From NCBI RefSeq assembly GCF_022458985.1, contig NC_061786.1, positions 18,544,974 through 18,608,973 of the forward strand: a DNA stretch of 64,000 bases, in the 5' to 3' direction. A program made the translations under genes and the position numbers. How positions within the stretch are numbered: position 1 is the first letter of the stretch; the number at the start of each line of letters is the position of its first letter. Below the pieces are notes generated by a model that did no database searches, was not told where the DNA came from, and was given only the letters and a program-made list of their open reading frames with translations. Of the stretch, positions 29,383-44,991 are shown one piece after another. The DNA comes from Mugil cephalus. Taxonomy: Eukaryota > Chordata > Actinopteri > Mugiliformes > Mugilidae.

Positions 29383-32300
29383 ATGTGTTCAATCCCTGGC
29401 CTTCCAACACCTGGATCAGAAGTACCTGTTCTCATCACAAGGGTAAACCTAAATCCCGCATGCGGTCTGGTTGAGTTATGGGTTAACATGGATGATGGAA
29501 GGAAGCATATTTATGAGCAGATGAGAGAGGAAATTCAGATTCCCAAGAGAACCTTTTACGGATCAGAAGGAAAACCAGGCGACCTCTGTCTGGTTTGCAT
29601 CAGTGACACCTGGCACAGAACTCGAATTGTCACGATTGAAAATGAAACTTACAGTGTTTTTCTAATTGACCAGGGACAGCCCCACACTGCGACAAGTGAA
29701 GCGCTAGCGTGGGGTAAGAGTGACAGTTTTCTCCTCCCTCCTGAAATTGAATCTTGCATTCTTGCAAATGTCCTCTCCCTCGATAATAACTGGCCTGAGA
29801 GAGCCACAACGTTTCTCATGTCCCTGCCTGGGAAGAAGTTCAAGGGGTTAGTTCAGCACGTACTGATGTCAGATAGGATTATTCTCCTTGACATACCAAT
29901 GGCTTCAAAGCATATGTGTAAATTAGGAGTTGTAAAGAAGATCCCAGTGGATGAGTTTAAACATCTTGTGCTGAAATGTCTGCGTCTTCCGAAAGGAGGG
30001 GTTTCTGAGTCCTTCCACGTAGCAGATGAGCAGAATTTGCATGCTAGCTGCCAACTTGCCAAACAAAAACACTATTATTACCCAGAGTTGTCAGCTGATA
30101 CCTTTGAAAGTGTCCTGGTGACAGAAGTAACCGATCCACTCAATATCATTTGCAAGCTCCTCATTTTTTCCAAAGCGGTGAAGATATTGTCCGAACAGAT
30201 GCACCAACACTACGAGGCGAGCTCAGATCTTGGAGAGGCACAGCCGCCGACCAGCGGGAATCCCTGCGCCGCTAAAGGCACAAATGGCAGATGGCATCGC
30301 TCGCTGCTAAGGCAAAACATTGTGGACGGCGATGGAGTCGTAGAAGTCTTTCATGTGGATGAAGGAAAAACTGAATCGGTTCCCGCTAGACACATCAAAC
30401 CGCTGCTTGGAAAATTCTTAAGGATGCCCGTGGTCACATATTTCTGTTCTCTTAAAGGAATAAGTGGCAGAGAGTGGACTGAAGAGGAGACTGATTATTT
30501 GAAATCACAGCTTCTGGACAAGACAGTGGTGGCAAAGTTTGACCACTACGGTATAACTCAAAACGTCTACTTTGTCACTCTTTATGGCGCTGACGCTGCA
30601 TGCGTCAACAGTTGTTTGGTAGAGAAGATGGGCCTTATTAAACCCCCTGAACAAGATTTAAACGTCCAGAATGAACCCCTTCCACCGTTTCTTTATTCAC
30701 CTGGAGAGGAACAGTGCATAGATCCACAGAACAACGTAAATGTTGAAGGTTTACCAGACAAAACTTGGACGAGCAACGGACACGGCGTAGTCAATGGCAC
30801 GACGGATTATGTAACCACTTCCAACAGTCCGGATCTGAACGGAGATTTTTCGACAAGTTCCTCCTCTGATGTGCAAAGTCCTTGTGATGACTATGTGTTT
30901 ACGGTAGGAAGCGTTGTCGATGTGAAAGTGTCTTGCATTGAAAGTTTGCAGAAGTTCTGGTGTCAAGCAACGAAAAACAGTGACTCTCTTGGACGCCTTA
31001 TGCAAGACCTGCAAACCCACTACGCATCTGCCCAGCGTCAGCCACTTTTTGAGAGCGTCTGTGTCGCCCGCAATCCGGACGATGATATGTGGTACAGAGC
31101 AAAGATAATTTCAAGTCAGCACTCCTCTATTGTGGTCGTGAGATTTATAGACTATGGCCATGTTCATAAGGTCCCTCTGCAAGATGTGCGCCCCATTGAT
31201 CCGGCTTTCTTGCAGCTGAACGCACAGGCTTTTCAGTGCTGCTTATTTAATCTGAAGAATCCCACTGATTCTGCATTAACAGAATTTCAGAAGTTGGTTG
31301 ATGTAGGTCACTCATCAGACGGTGGGTTGAAATGTGTCGTAAAAGCTGTAACATCTGACGAAGAAGGTCTTCTTCTCAATGAGGTAGATATTGAAACGGC
31401 GTCCGACAGTGTATGCAGGCTTCTGGCTGAGAAATGTGCACAGCCTGAAGCTCATGAGGGAATTCCTCCGCAGGTCCTGCCAGATGCATATAATTACTCC
31501 ACGTATAATATTGAGGTGGGTGGAAAAGAAAAGGTGTGGGTAACCTCTTCGGAGTCCGTCAATCACTTCTACTGCCAACTGCACAGAAATTCTCCTCTGT
31601 TTGACAAAGTGACTGAAAATGTTACGCAACTACTTGGCCAGCCGCGGGACTCTGATCACCCGCTTGGACTTCACTGCATTTGCCTCGCTAGGTACACTGA
31701 TAATGAGTGGTACAGAGGTGAAGTGGTAGAAATGTCCCCAAAAGTTAAAGTGCACTTTGTGGACTACGGGGACACCCTTGAAGTGAATAAAAACGATATT
31801 CGCCCCGTTCCCCTTGAAGCAAGTACTGTCAGGTCTGTTTCTGTGCTGGCTATCCCACTTGGATTGTTCAGCGTCCCTGCAGAAGTACCACAGGAAGTAA
31901 ACCAGTGGTTTGCAGATCATGCCATTGGCCAAAGTTTTAGCATTTCTGTTATAGAAAAGTCTGAAAAGGGGAAGCTTATTGTCGAACTCTTTGAAGGATC
32001 CCTGAATGTCAATGTTAAAGTCAGGGAGAGGATGGCAAAAATGGGACGACACAAGATGACTAGTCCCCTTCAGCAGCCTGACCGGCAGCTGTCTAAGAAC
32101 TCCAAAGAGCCTATGGTGCCAAATGAGGACAGCTTATCAAAAGAGCTCACAAATGAGGAGAGAGAACTAAATTCAGTCCACAGCGAAAATGGAATATGCT
32201 CAAAAGATGAGCTAGAAATTAATTCAAAATCCACAACCGATACTGGTCATGTCCACATTTTAGACGAAGGGAGAAAAAACACTTTGAATGTTCTTGAACA

Positions 32301-34689
32301 CAAAGAAAGTGTGGCGGAGGCTTTCATACAAGGTAGCCACAGTGATCCAAAAATGACACAGCACCCCCTTCCTTCTTGCCTCGAGGGAAATGTGAACATT
32401 TGCATGTACAGGAGAGCAAACATTTCTCAGAACAAGACTATAGAGGTGTACGCTTCCTGTATTGTCGGGCCACATTTCTTCTGGTGTCAGTACACCAACA
32501 CCAAAGACCTGGATGCAGTGTCAGATCTTGCCCAGGAAGCAGGATGGGCACCAGACGCAGTTATCCCCGAGACACTGGCACCTGGCAGCCAATGCCTCGC
32601 TCTCTTTTCCAGTGACAACCAGTGGTACAGAGCTCAAGTTTTAAAGAAATCGGACAAAAATGTCCATGTTCTGTTTATTGACTATGGAAATGAGTCTGAA
32701 GTTGACATTGAAAATGTCAAATCACTGCCTCAGAGTCTGCTGGAGTTTGCTCCTCAGGCCTTTTTGTGCTCTCTGAACGGCTTCGATGGGTCCAAGGGAT
32801 CCTGGGATGACAAAGTTTATGATGACTTCTACAATCTCTTGGTGGATAAGCAACTCGAAGTGACTGTCTTCAATGTGGAAAACAATTTAGAGATTGCAGT
32901 TCCTCAATATAAAGTGAACATTGAGTGTGATAAGGTGGACATTAATGGGCTGATGCAGAAATACTGGCAACCAGAGAATGATGTGGTGCAAACTGAAACT
33001 TTACCTCAAGACATTAAAACCAAAGGAAATGTAAAACACTTTGATGCATCTAAAGGAAACGGCAATACTTTCAACTACAGGGAGCCAGAAATTCTAACAA
33101 ACATGACAGAGACTGTGTATGCCTCTTGTATTGTGGAACCAAATTTCTTCTGGTGTCAGTTCTCCGACACAGGGGATCTAAGCACAGTGTCAAAGCTTGC
33201 TCAGGAGGCAGGACAGGCCCAGCAGGATATGACGTTCCCGGAGTCTCTTGGTCCTGGCAGTCCGTGCCTCGCTCTGTTTACCAGTGACAACCAGTGGTAC
33301 AGAGCTCAGGTAATAAGCAGTCTCGATGGTGCAGTCAGTGTCGTGTTTATCGACTACGGAAACGAGTCCAAAGTTGAGATTGAAAACCTGAGACCACTTC
33401 CTCAGAGTCTGCAGGAGAAGGCTCCCCGGGCCTTTTTGTGCCGTCTAAATGGATTTGATGAGTCCAAGGGCTCCTGGGATGAAGAGGTTTATGATGTCTT
33501 CTACAATCTTCTGGTTGATAAACCCCTCAAAGCGACAGTGTTGAGCCTGGGGGACCATTCGGAGATTACAGTTCCTCAGTATTCGGTGGAAATTGAGTGC
33601 GAAGGAGAGGTTGTTAATACAGCAATGCAGAAATACTGGAAACCAGTGATGGAAGAATGTGTCATAATAGAGGGCCCACAAACAGAAACCATTCTCCGGG
33701 ATGGTGACACTGCATCCAATATGACACACACCTGTGTTCTCATAGATGATGTCAGCTCTTGCGTGTACAAAGAGCCAACAATATCCCAAAACAAGACAGA
33801 GACTGTGTATGCCTCTTGTATTGTGGAACCACATTTCTTCTGGTGTCAGATCAACAACACCGAGGATCTGAGCACGGTGTCACAGCTTGCACAGGAAGCA
33901 GGACAGGCCCAGCAGGATGTGACGTTCCTCGAGTCTCTTGGTCCTGGAAGTCCATGCCTCGTTCAGTTTTCCAGTGACAACCAATGGTATCGAGCTCAAG
34001 TAATAGGCAGAGGTGATGGTAAGGTGTGCGTCGTGTTTATTGACTATGGAAATGAGTCTGAGGTCGACATCAAGAATGTGAGGCCACTTCCTCAGAGCCT
34101 GCAGAAGAAGGCTCCCCTGGCCTTCTTGTGCTGTTTGGGTGGATTCGATGAGTCCAAGGGCTCTTGGGCTGATGACGTTTACGATGACTTCTACAATCTT
34201 CTGGTTGACAAACCCCTCAAAGTGACGGTCTTGAGCACGGGAGAACATCCGGAGCTCGCTGTTCCACGGTATGCAGTTGAAATAGAGTGCGAAGGAACCC
34301 TTGTGAATTCACTGATGGAGAAATACTGGAAAGGAGTGGACACGGATGCTGACTTGGCAGAAAGTTTCGAATCAGGTTAGTAGACTGTGGTGAGTTTTTT
34401 TTTTTTTTTTTAAACTTAGACACTCCTCTCTGATGATTTAGTTTTGCAGTATAATCTTTCATCTTCAGTGGACCTGAATGAAACCAGGACCATAAACAAG
34501 AGTGTTGAGATTGAAAATCATCCAACGGCTGCAAATGAATGGTAAGACTCACCCATTTTCTAAATCCATTAATTGTCCAGTTAATTTTCTTTTGCAGTTT
34601 AAGTCAGTTCTTAGAGATGGAGAATTAATTAAAATGTGTTTTAATAAAGGGATTTAATCTTTGTTTCTTTCAGGTCTGAACCCAGATAA
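29383..34689 (+). CDS. tdrd6: Tudor domain-containing protein 6 (germ-granule multi-Tudor scaffold)
   Basis: A giant exon (acceptor AG at 29357-29358, coding 29383-34375) joins 34469-34541 and 34674-34689 through GTTAGT/CAG and GTAAGA/CAG junctions, giving about 1693 aa. The N-terminus MCSIPGLPTPG resembles the TDRD6 start (MCSTPGMPAPG in human). An ATG one codon earlier (29380) could also be used. Seven Tudor cores with the WYR/WHR...DYG or DxG pattern are centred near residues 76, 302, 567, 773, 1076, 1300 and 1530. The first two are divergent and the last three are very alike (DNQWYRAQV...FIDYGNES). Family role: Tudor domains bind symmetrically dimethylated arginines of Piwi/Vasa-type proteins, and TDRD6 organises germ plasm or the chromatoid body. 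A polyadenylation signal AATAAA is at 34762-34767. TDRD15 is a possible alternative, but the N-terminal similarity and the ankrd66/ADGRF neighbours favour TDRD6. Confidence 0.93.
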
Positions 34690-34826
34690 ATGACCCTGTT
34701 GTGATGCATCGGTCTTAATTTTTTTTGTTGTTGTTGTTTGCCTTGGATTTTATACTAAGTCAATAAATAAGCTTTTTGTGAAGTTAATGTGTGCATTCTT
34801 TTCAATGAGTCTTTGCAACCAAAAGA

Positions 34827-34872
34827 ACACAATATTAGGAAGTGGGTCATAACGTTATGCCTTATCAGTGTA
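34827..34872. repeat. Fragment of family A (right end) after tdrd6
   Basis: ACACAATATTAGGAAGTGGG followed by TCATAACGTTATGCCTTATCAGTG is the right terminus of family A only. Confidence 0.6.
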
Positions 34873-34984
34873 TATCAATTTGTATAGTATTGCATTTTTT
34901 TATTCTGTTATAGCAAAATGTTTACTTAATACAGTAGTCTAAGCTTCTCCCCTAATATTAGGTTGATTTTGCACTTGTTATTTT

Positions 34985-35480
34985 CACTTCTGGTTAGCTG
35001 AGGGAATTCAGATTACCCTCCAAGCCTCCCAGCAACTTTTATACATGCACGGTGGAAAACATCCTGATAAACTCCATCACAGTGTGGTATGGGAGCTGCG
35101 CAATTCAGGACAGGAAGGCTCTCCGGTGTGTCATTAAAACGTCCCAGTTCATCTACGGAGCAGCCTTTCCGCCACCACAGGAGATTTACAACCCTTGGGT
35201 CACAAGGAAGCCACACAACAACAACATCAAGGTCCGCACCCATCACACAGCGCACACTGCTCACACACTTGCTGTCTGGCAGACGCTGCAGGAATGTGAG
35301 GGCAAGGAAAACCGGAATAAAACTCCAATTTCTATCCACAGGAGGGTTTTGATCTTTTTAAAACATACCATCTCATTGCCTCTTCTGCACATCGCGGCAA
35401 CAATTTTGCACATTTGACAGTTGCATCTTCTGCTCTTACTCGCTTATTTTACCCATTTCCCTATGCTTAAAGCGAGCTTT
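34985..35480 (+). mobile_element. LINE reverse-transcriptase 3' fragment between tdrd6 and ankrd66
   Basis: A + strand frame starting near 35052 reads ENILINSITVWYGSCAIQDR, then KALRCVIKTSQFIYGA and EIYNPWVTRKPHN. This is the extreme C-terminal region of the same LINE class as 24600-25330. The downstream sequence is untranslated tail. Confidence 0.78.
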
Positions 35481-35493
35481 TAGTTTGGTTTAG

Positions 35494-37508
<2,015 letters not shown>

Positions 37509-37790
37509 GTTCTAAAACATCATTACACAACAGTATGTAGAGTTAATTAACCTTATGTTCTGTTTCTGTGGTATTTAACTGTAAAAGTAAAACAATAACA
37601 TAATCTAAAATATAACATTGTTTACAGATATATTTACTATTAGTGTACACATGTAGTTCGTTTTAAAGCTGCAAGCGGAGTACATGAGTATGTAATTATA
37701 TTGTATATATGTACAGTATATGTATAATGAAGTCACTGGTGAATTAAAACAATAACATAATCAAAGCCAGGAGAAGGTTATTAAACCATG

Positions 37791-40700
37791 TCATTTCTTC
37801 AGCGTTGAGTCTCCCTTTAAGGTGCTCTCACTCATGGATTGTTGACCCTGGAGATGACAGTCAACAGATTTGTAAAGTGAGTCACAGTGACCTTTTACAC
37901 ATGAGTCCTGTAGATCTGCTTGTATTGCACTTACATATTTCCTAAAGCGCTTCATCAGTGTGTCGCGGGTCTGTCAGGATTGGATGAAAACACTTGTAAA
38001 TATGCGGTTTTATCACATTAACCCCAACGGTCGTTGAAAACGGTTCAACTGTCATATTGGATTTGGTGAAATACGGAGATTTTTGGATCAAGATTATTCT
38101 GCGATGGTACAATAGCCTTGAAACTTTCTTGATGCTTTAGCTATCCACAATGTTTTCTGCTCGACAACCAGCAAAGTAAGACACTCACATGATCAGAAAG
38201 AAGAAGTTAAACCATCTTACCATTTTGTCCCCCACGCACGTGGTCAACAAAATGAAAAAACCCTGGAAATGAAAGACAGAATTTTACTAAGCAAGAAATA
38301 CTTGATGTTTAGTTTGATAAGATTAGATCATAGTGATCCTACCTGGAGTCCGTTCGTCACCGTGAAGAGGTAATACATTGCTAAAGCTACAGGTCCATCT
38401 GCGAGGTCAAAAAGAAATATAGCAAATCCAAACATCCATGTCACACCGAAGATGGGGGACAGAAGAATGACCGATCGGATGACAGTTTTGGCAGTTGTTT
38501 TTTCCTTATCTTGGGACGCCTCTGTACTCTGATGGTGTTGCAAAAGCTTCATGATTACCACTGCCATGGAGAATATGTTGACAAAAACGATTATAAAAAT
38601 TGGTAAGATAAATGAAAAGATGGACCCCTTCATAAATCCTTTATAAAGAAGCCAACAGGTTTCTTTGGAGTAGTACGAGCCTTCAACACCGCCATCGCTG
38701 ACAAAAATCGTGACAAAGACGATAAGAAAGGGACAGGCATAGCCAAGGACTAATGAGAACCTCAGGTAGTATGTCTTGCTCACTCTATGGAACAGGAAAA
38801 CTGCTTGATGAAGGAGTATCATGCTTAGACACAACATCCAAAAGAACATGGCCAGGTAACAGAAATGCCTCAGCACCACAGAGGTTTTACACCAGAGGTC
38901 TGCAGTGCTCTCTGGATCAGTTATTGCCAAAAAGCAGCAGTCCGCAACTAACAAACATATAGAAATGTTCACATGGGCAGTGTGCCGTAAATACAAAGTA
39001 TTTGTCTTGACTACATCACTCCAGACAATCAATTCAATAGTAAGGCTGATAACGAGAGATATGACTGATATAGACATTACAGCAATGGTGATTTCGTTCA
39101 GAAAAGGGATCTCCAAGGGCTCTTTTGACATCAGAATGGTAAATGACGACAAATGAGTACAAATGCAGCGACTACCAGCTGCTACCGAGCTACCCGCCCA
39201 CCTGCATCCCACGTCTGACCACTGTCTGGTGTTGTTGTCCCATGAAACACAATACATCTTTACGTTGCGAGGCCTTGGTGTGAACAATTGGAAGTCAATT
39301 GTAATTTCAATGTCAGAGCTCTTATTGGCGATTGTTGACACAACAATACTGTTGGGGTCACCAGTTTCATTCACTCTGCTGTTGGGCAAGTACTTGTCCA
39401 GTTCTTTGAATCCAGTTGTTATTGCATTGCTTGCACCTGTGAGACTGACGCTAACATTGAACACAGTGTTATTACAGTGTATCCTGTTATTGGTATCACA
39501 CAAATGTACGTCGACATTTGATTTTGTAGTGTTTCGCGTTATGTTTGATATCGAAATCAATTGCTCGACTGAGGTCAGATATTTCTCGGCCAATGTAATG
39601 TTTTCAGAAGTTTCTGGTGTCCAGGTATTTGCAAGAGTCCTATCCAACAGATGGCTGGAAGAGTTCAGGAAATTCTGAAAAGAAGAAGAAGAAACGCAGT
39701 TAGTTTAAATACAACATAAATCAAAGACTTAAAAACAAATAGTTACACAAAGTATTATTATACACCTACTACTGGTAGGCGGACCAACGCATCTGCGTCA
39801 ATTTGATCTAGTACAAAACTGACGAAACACTTCTCAGATTGTCAAAAGTTGAATAATCTGGCTTTTTCCATCAAGCCATGATGAACCAGGAAATTATTTC
39901 ATGCAAAATAGTTGAGAGACTGACTGGAGTCTGTTGTTCCATTACCTGTTTCCAAAATAGTTTTTGCTTGGGCAGTGAAAACTAAACCTTTCCTATTGCT
40001 TCTTCACAGTAAAAAGCTAAATTTATGGAATACTCATACTATATTGTATCAATATATTAAGGTTCACAACTTTCAATAAAATGCATTACCTTTCGCCTGT
40101 ATGTTATTTGATAGTATCCAGTAAAGAGCTTTGATACTTACGTTAGCTGAAATCTCATTATTTAGAGCCTGCAGCTTTAGGCTCAAGGTCTGCAACACGG
40201 CAATTGATGCGTTCATATTGGCAACAGAGTTGATAACATCAGTCTGAGCAGTGACATTCTGAAGGCGGTCAAATATGTCTGCTGCGTTTGTATCCAGTTC
40301 GCCAAGTCCAATGTCGGCAATCTGCAACAACAGTACAGACTTCTTAGTGGTGATTAATTGTACGAGCATCCTCGGCTGATTTGGCAAAACACTTTTTAAG
40401 TTGATGCTTACAAATAAGAATATTATTTCTATAAAAGTAGCTCACGGAGAACTGCAGCTTTTGAACAGCAGGCTGTTTTAATTTGTTGCTAATATTCTAC
40501 TAATTTGAGTAAGTTAAGGCTCAGTTATTTTCCTAACTTCACTTATGAAAGTTAGGCTTACTAGTGCACTTTCCAACACACTCTTCAGTGCTGAATTCAC
40601 GCACGGTGACTCTTCCGCTAACCACTCTCCGTCCGATCTGAAACAATTGATCAGCAGAAAATGAAATCATAAAAAGAAAACTTTCCTGTGGTAACAGTTT

Positions 40701-43700
40701 GTCATTACTCGGGTGCAGTCTTACGTGCATTTCCTTTGTTTTATTCCCGCAGAGTTCTGGCATTTTAGTTGTGCAGTGAAATTAGCTTTGGTGTCTTCCC
40801 ATTCACCTTCAGCTTTACAAAATTTGTCATCTCCTGTTTTGTTTAAAAAGAAGGAAAATTTGAGTTAGAGCATTATAATGAAAGCCAAGAAGAAGTGAGA
40901 AGAAGATAAAAAAATTAATATATCAAAAAACAAACTTTCCTCAAATCACTCCATCCAACAAAACACTGATAAAAACACAAACTCACACACTTTCTTAAGA
41001 AGTAGCAGCAGCTTCCATTATGTTTCAGTGTCACAATCCTATTATGTTGTTCTTATATGTGAGTGTATAACTAATGGGAGTCAGTGCGGTTATATAAAAT
41101 GGATGTTTAGTGTCTATTTGCACAAATCAAAGGACGCCTTCCTTTGCATCTTAAGTTATCAGCAAATGAGAAATGCAAAGTATTATTTTACCATATATTC
41201 ACTTTTTTGTGGGATTTACTCTAAAGTGGGCAAAATGTGTTAAGATGATTGTAAGAACTAAGTGTTATTTTTGAGCAATTCACCATGACAATTGGTGCGC
41301 TCTAATATACTAAATATGGGTTGAAATTTGGTTTTATATTTCCAGACAGTATTGTTAAAAGACACTAAACCATACCTTTTATGATATTGATTTGAACCGT
41401 GGCTCTTCTGTTTTGATTGCACCTGTTGGTAAATATGCAAGACGGGGCTTCCGGGACTTCATTTTTACATTCAATGATCACCTTAGTGGTATAAGTTCCT
41501 GCTTCTGCAACAACCACACATGCATTTTGTGCATTTTTATAAGCTTGCACAAGAATTCATTTTAAGCAATGGATACAAAAAACAAACAAGGAATTGTACT
41601 CACTTTCTGATGTCTGACGGGGGACGTCCCATCTGACAGTGTAATTTTCACTGCTTTTGTCTACTTCACAGGAGGCTGATATTTCCATAATCTCTTTATT
41701 AGTTTTGCAGCGTGGAAATGATGGCTCTGTGAAGGTTCTAATGTCTGGCAGAAGGGCTACATCCATTTCAGCGGTGGCTTTGTGATATATGGAGATGAAG
41801 CCAGAGTTTTGAGTGTATGCACATTTGTATTGTCCTGAGGGAAAACAGATGGGAATGAAGATTGAAACCACAATGTGTAGGACATTTATGACATTACAGA
41901 ATCTCTGAGAGTATTCTGATTGTGTTATTCTGGTTGCTGTTAATAGAGTAGACACAAAGTAGAGACAGTCTTTTATCTGTCCTTTTGAAAAAAACAAAAA
42001 ACAAACAGCATTTCGACACAACACAACAGTTAAATAGGAACCCTTGCACCAACCAGCAACATTAATAAATAAAGTAAAATTCATGAATACAGTCAAATAA
42101 AAAGCACTGGATGCAAAAGGAAACAGGTGCTGTTGACTAATGGTGGAAAGAATTCAGCCGGTTAAATGCAGTCCAGTCCTCCTAAGGGTGATGGAGTTCA
42201 ATATAACATAGCATTGAAAAATCCAAGTTCAACAAGTTGCACTTAAATACAATAGCTACATAAATGTGCAGAAGACTTTAAAAATATTGACCATCCTGTG
42301 ATAATAGAGTGTTCTTCTAGAAACGGTTTGGTCCTGACATCCGCATGGAAGTTACTTAGGGATGTACCACCCACCCCATAACAATGACACACACACAAAC
42401 TGATCAGGTATCTGTGGGATGGTCCAAAGAGGACACCCTCAGAAGGCCTGTGTCCATTGTCTGCATGAGTCACAACTGTTATGGAGGCACAAGGGAGACC
42501 TACACAATAGTAGGAAGGCAGTCATAATGTTTTTCCTTATCGGTGTAGCTGGTGAAAGGAATATACCTGCCCAGAGTTCAGATGCACTTTTGAGTTGGAT
42601 TGTAGACACCAGACGTCCCAGATTTATGGTTGATATAGTGCCATTAGTTATGACAAATTGTTGAGTTGCTCTTGTCAGCGTCAGGCTCGGGGTGCTTCCC
42701 AGGTCCTCGGCTGATCTGCACGTTAGATTGGTGGTGTGGTTGTAACACACAGGGTTGGTTGGCATGTCTAAAGTGACAACACCTGTGAAGATACAGATAA
42801 GTTACATCTAGGAGGCACAACGTGTGGAAATACATCTTAGGAAACCTGTGACCTGGTGATTTTACGGGCACTTCTGAGTAATCATGAACTTGTTGGAAAG
42901 ACATTTACACATACGTGGTCCTATCATATAAAACCAAAACTACTATTTATGTGGAAATGTTAGTGAAAGCCTTTTCTAGCCTTCAACCATATCACACAAG
43001 TCTTCAAGTGACTATATTTATCTAGGGTTGCACTTTATACTTTATATCACAGGTCTTCAACAGGGAGTCCGTGACCTATTAATAATAATGTATATTTATA
43101 AATAGCAAGTTTATATAGTAGGTAGGGGGTCCTTGCTTAATCTGTCCATCAGTTTGGGGGTCCTTGGCCTGAAAAACGTTTAAGACCCCTGATTTATATC
43201 ATATCATGCGAAGGCTTTGCGCTGTGTCTTCTGATCCCCTATTTAAAATCTAGATGAACATTAACAAATGTAAATTCACTGAATATTTTTTTTAAAAAAA
43301 TCTGTCTGCTGCAAAACTGGGTTGATGTAAAAAAAAAAAAAAAAAAAAAAAAGAAAGCTGAAAGGTTCTGAAAAGCTATAGCAGAGTTGCAGTATGGTAA
43401 AAAAGATTTGCACTGAGAACGACGCCTTTCTCTGACTTGTTGTTAATATGAAAATATTGTTCAATACAGCTTTAATCAGTTTCATAAAAGTTTGATCCAG
43501 CATGTTAACTAGTCTGTGAGGCCGGAACAACTAAATGCTAACAACAACTAAATGCTAGCCCGAGCACGACAATGTTAATATTTCAGTGCCTGCTACTGGT
43601 GCTACATGTTTTTGGATTTAAAAATATTTGTGCACCACAATAATCAGTACAAAATTTCATGGTGATTTATCAAATCTTCACTGAGACATTTCTGTACAGA

Positions 43701-44991
43701 TGTGACTTGAGTTTGATTAAAGAGTGGATTTAATGATGGCAAACCATAATTCAATCCAGGGTGAAACTTGGTTTCCACTACCATTAGACACAATTACCTG
43801 TAGTCTCCATTGAAAGTGAAGCATTTAGTTGCCTGGTGAGATGTTCTGATTTGCTGATCAGATCTTTTGCCGCAATTCTGGAAACAATGGTCATTTCAAA
43901 ATCTGCGATGATGCTTCCAGTCCTAGGGTGAGAATTTTTATTTTTTTTTAAAAGTCAGCAATGTCCTGATGCAAGTGAAAAACATAATAAAATAAACTAC
44001 TGAAATTTAAATTAAAACACAAAGAACAAAAATTACCTGAATTTAGTAATTTCTAACGTGTCAAATCCTTTGAAAGTGCTGAACTCTGTTTTCATCTAAA
44101 AGGTAACAAAGGACAAGTTATTGGTATTTTTTATGGTTCCTGAAGGTAATCTGTGGAATGTTTACTCATAAACACTTGTTTTTACCTTTTTTAATAAGTT
44201 GTCATGACATAGCCTATGATTGTTTCCCTCTCTCAGGCAATCTGTATAGTTCGATGTCAAAGTCAGAGAACCTCTGATGTTAACTGAAGAAAACATACTG
44301 TAATTGGGATGTGCACAAACTCAAATGCACTGTACGTATATGCATGTACGAAGACAGTAAAAACATACCAAGGTCTTTCGAAACGCACTGATAGACTTCT
44401 CCGGTTGTCAGGAAGGTGCACTCAGGTTTCCCACAACAATTCTCATTAGACTCACAAATCTTATCATTCCACATGTAGTCATGAGTGCAGTTGCACTGTT
44501 TTGTTTTGCTTGAGAGATTTTCACATTCTTATTAGAAAGAGAAAGAAAAAAAAAAGGTTTGACTCAGGGCTCAATCATTCAGATCGTGTAGGATTCAGAC
44601 TATTACAAATGTGCTTACGTGTTGTAATTTCCAGGTCGTCGACATAGAAGCTGGTGTTTTTCACAAAAGGCTTCAAGATCTTGTTTATTTTTTCAATTAA
44701 ACTCTGGTCTGCTTTCAGTTGGACACGATACACTTGTGTGGAGTTGTCTGAAAAACATGCAAAACAGACATGCAATCCAAAGACACTATATCACAGAAAC
44801 CCCTAAACAAGTGCCCACTTCCACATTCATGCAGATAATTTTACCTTGCCCTGCAGCCTGTAATGGAAAAAATCAACATGTTTAATGCAATTAAATGGTG
44901 TAAGTTTGAAGATTTAACGTACGATCATGTGTCACCGACAAACCTGGCAGATGTTTAGGCCCAGAATATAAAGAAATATGAGGGTCCGCAT
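37791..44991 (-). CDS. ADGRF-subfamily adhesion G protein-coupled receptor, 17 coding exons
   Basis: Exons: 44991-44944, 44857-44845 (13-nt microexon), 44747-44619, 44527-44369, 44283-44186, 44095-44037, 43922-43798, 42767-42567, 41834-41604, 41504-41376, 40833-40725, 40637-40562, 40321-40142, 39674-38343, 38262-38221, 37970-37935, 37847-37791. All phases agree, giving about 1007 aa. The start MRTLIFLYILGLNICQ is a signal peptide. Next come a cysteine-rich segment (CNCTHDYMW...), a SEA-like region (VNIRGSLTL...FRTGSIIADFE), Ig-like Cys pairs (ending GQYKCAY), a hormone-receptor-like motif (CTSDGEW) and the GAIN domain. The GPS has two Cys-Trp pairs and cleavage-type HLS, followed by seven membrane helices. 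GAIN, GPS and 7TM share one 1332-nt exon. Many Asn-X-Ser/Thr sites occur. Family role: autoproteolysed receptor activated by its tethered peptide; the ligand is unknown. Architecture fits ADGRF5/GPR116 or ADGRF3/GPR113, and the tdrd6-ankrd66 neighbours favour the ADGRF5/1 cluster. The last two short exons are less certain. Confidence 0.9.
42284..42549. repeat. Interspersed repeat family A, internally deleted copy
   Basis: Carries the GACCATCCTGTGATAAT, GTGTTCTTCTAGAAAC, CACCCTCAGAAGGCC, GTGTCCATTGTCTGCATGAG and GGAGACCTACACAATAG blocks, ending CATAATGTTTTTCCTTATCG. It lies in an intron of the adhesion GPCR. Confidence 0.75.
43043..43195. repeat. Interspersed repeat family C, inverted copy in GPCR intron
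   Basis: Reverse-oriented relative to 10068: AATAATAATGTATATTTATAAATAGC, ATATAGTAGGTAGGGGGTCC, then GGGGGTCCTTGGCCTGAAAAACG. Confidence 0.65.
43330..43352. repeat. Poly(A) tract in GPCR intron
   Basis: About 23 consecutive A residues on the + strand. Confidence 0.9.

Noticed and set aside
37791-37903. Fourth ankrd66 exon on the plus strand near 37803
   Set aside because: The same bases encode the in-phase last exon of the GPCR on the minus strand, and the plus-strand peptide has no ankyrin or ANKRD66-like pattern. It is kept only as a possibility.
38905-39678. Plus-strand frames of 83 and 171 aa
   Set aside because: They are the antisense shadow of the large GPCR 7TM exon.
40539-40763. Minus-strand frame reading IGRRVVSGRVTVREFS
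   Set aside because: This frame ends out of phase with the next exon. The alternative frame (SDGEWLAEESPCVN) matches splice phases on both sides and the family motif.
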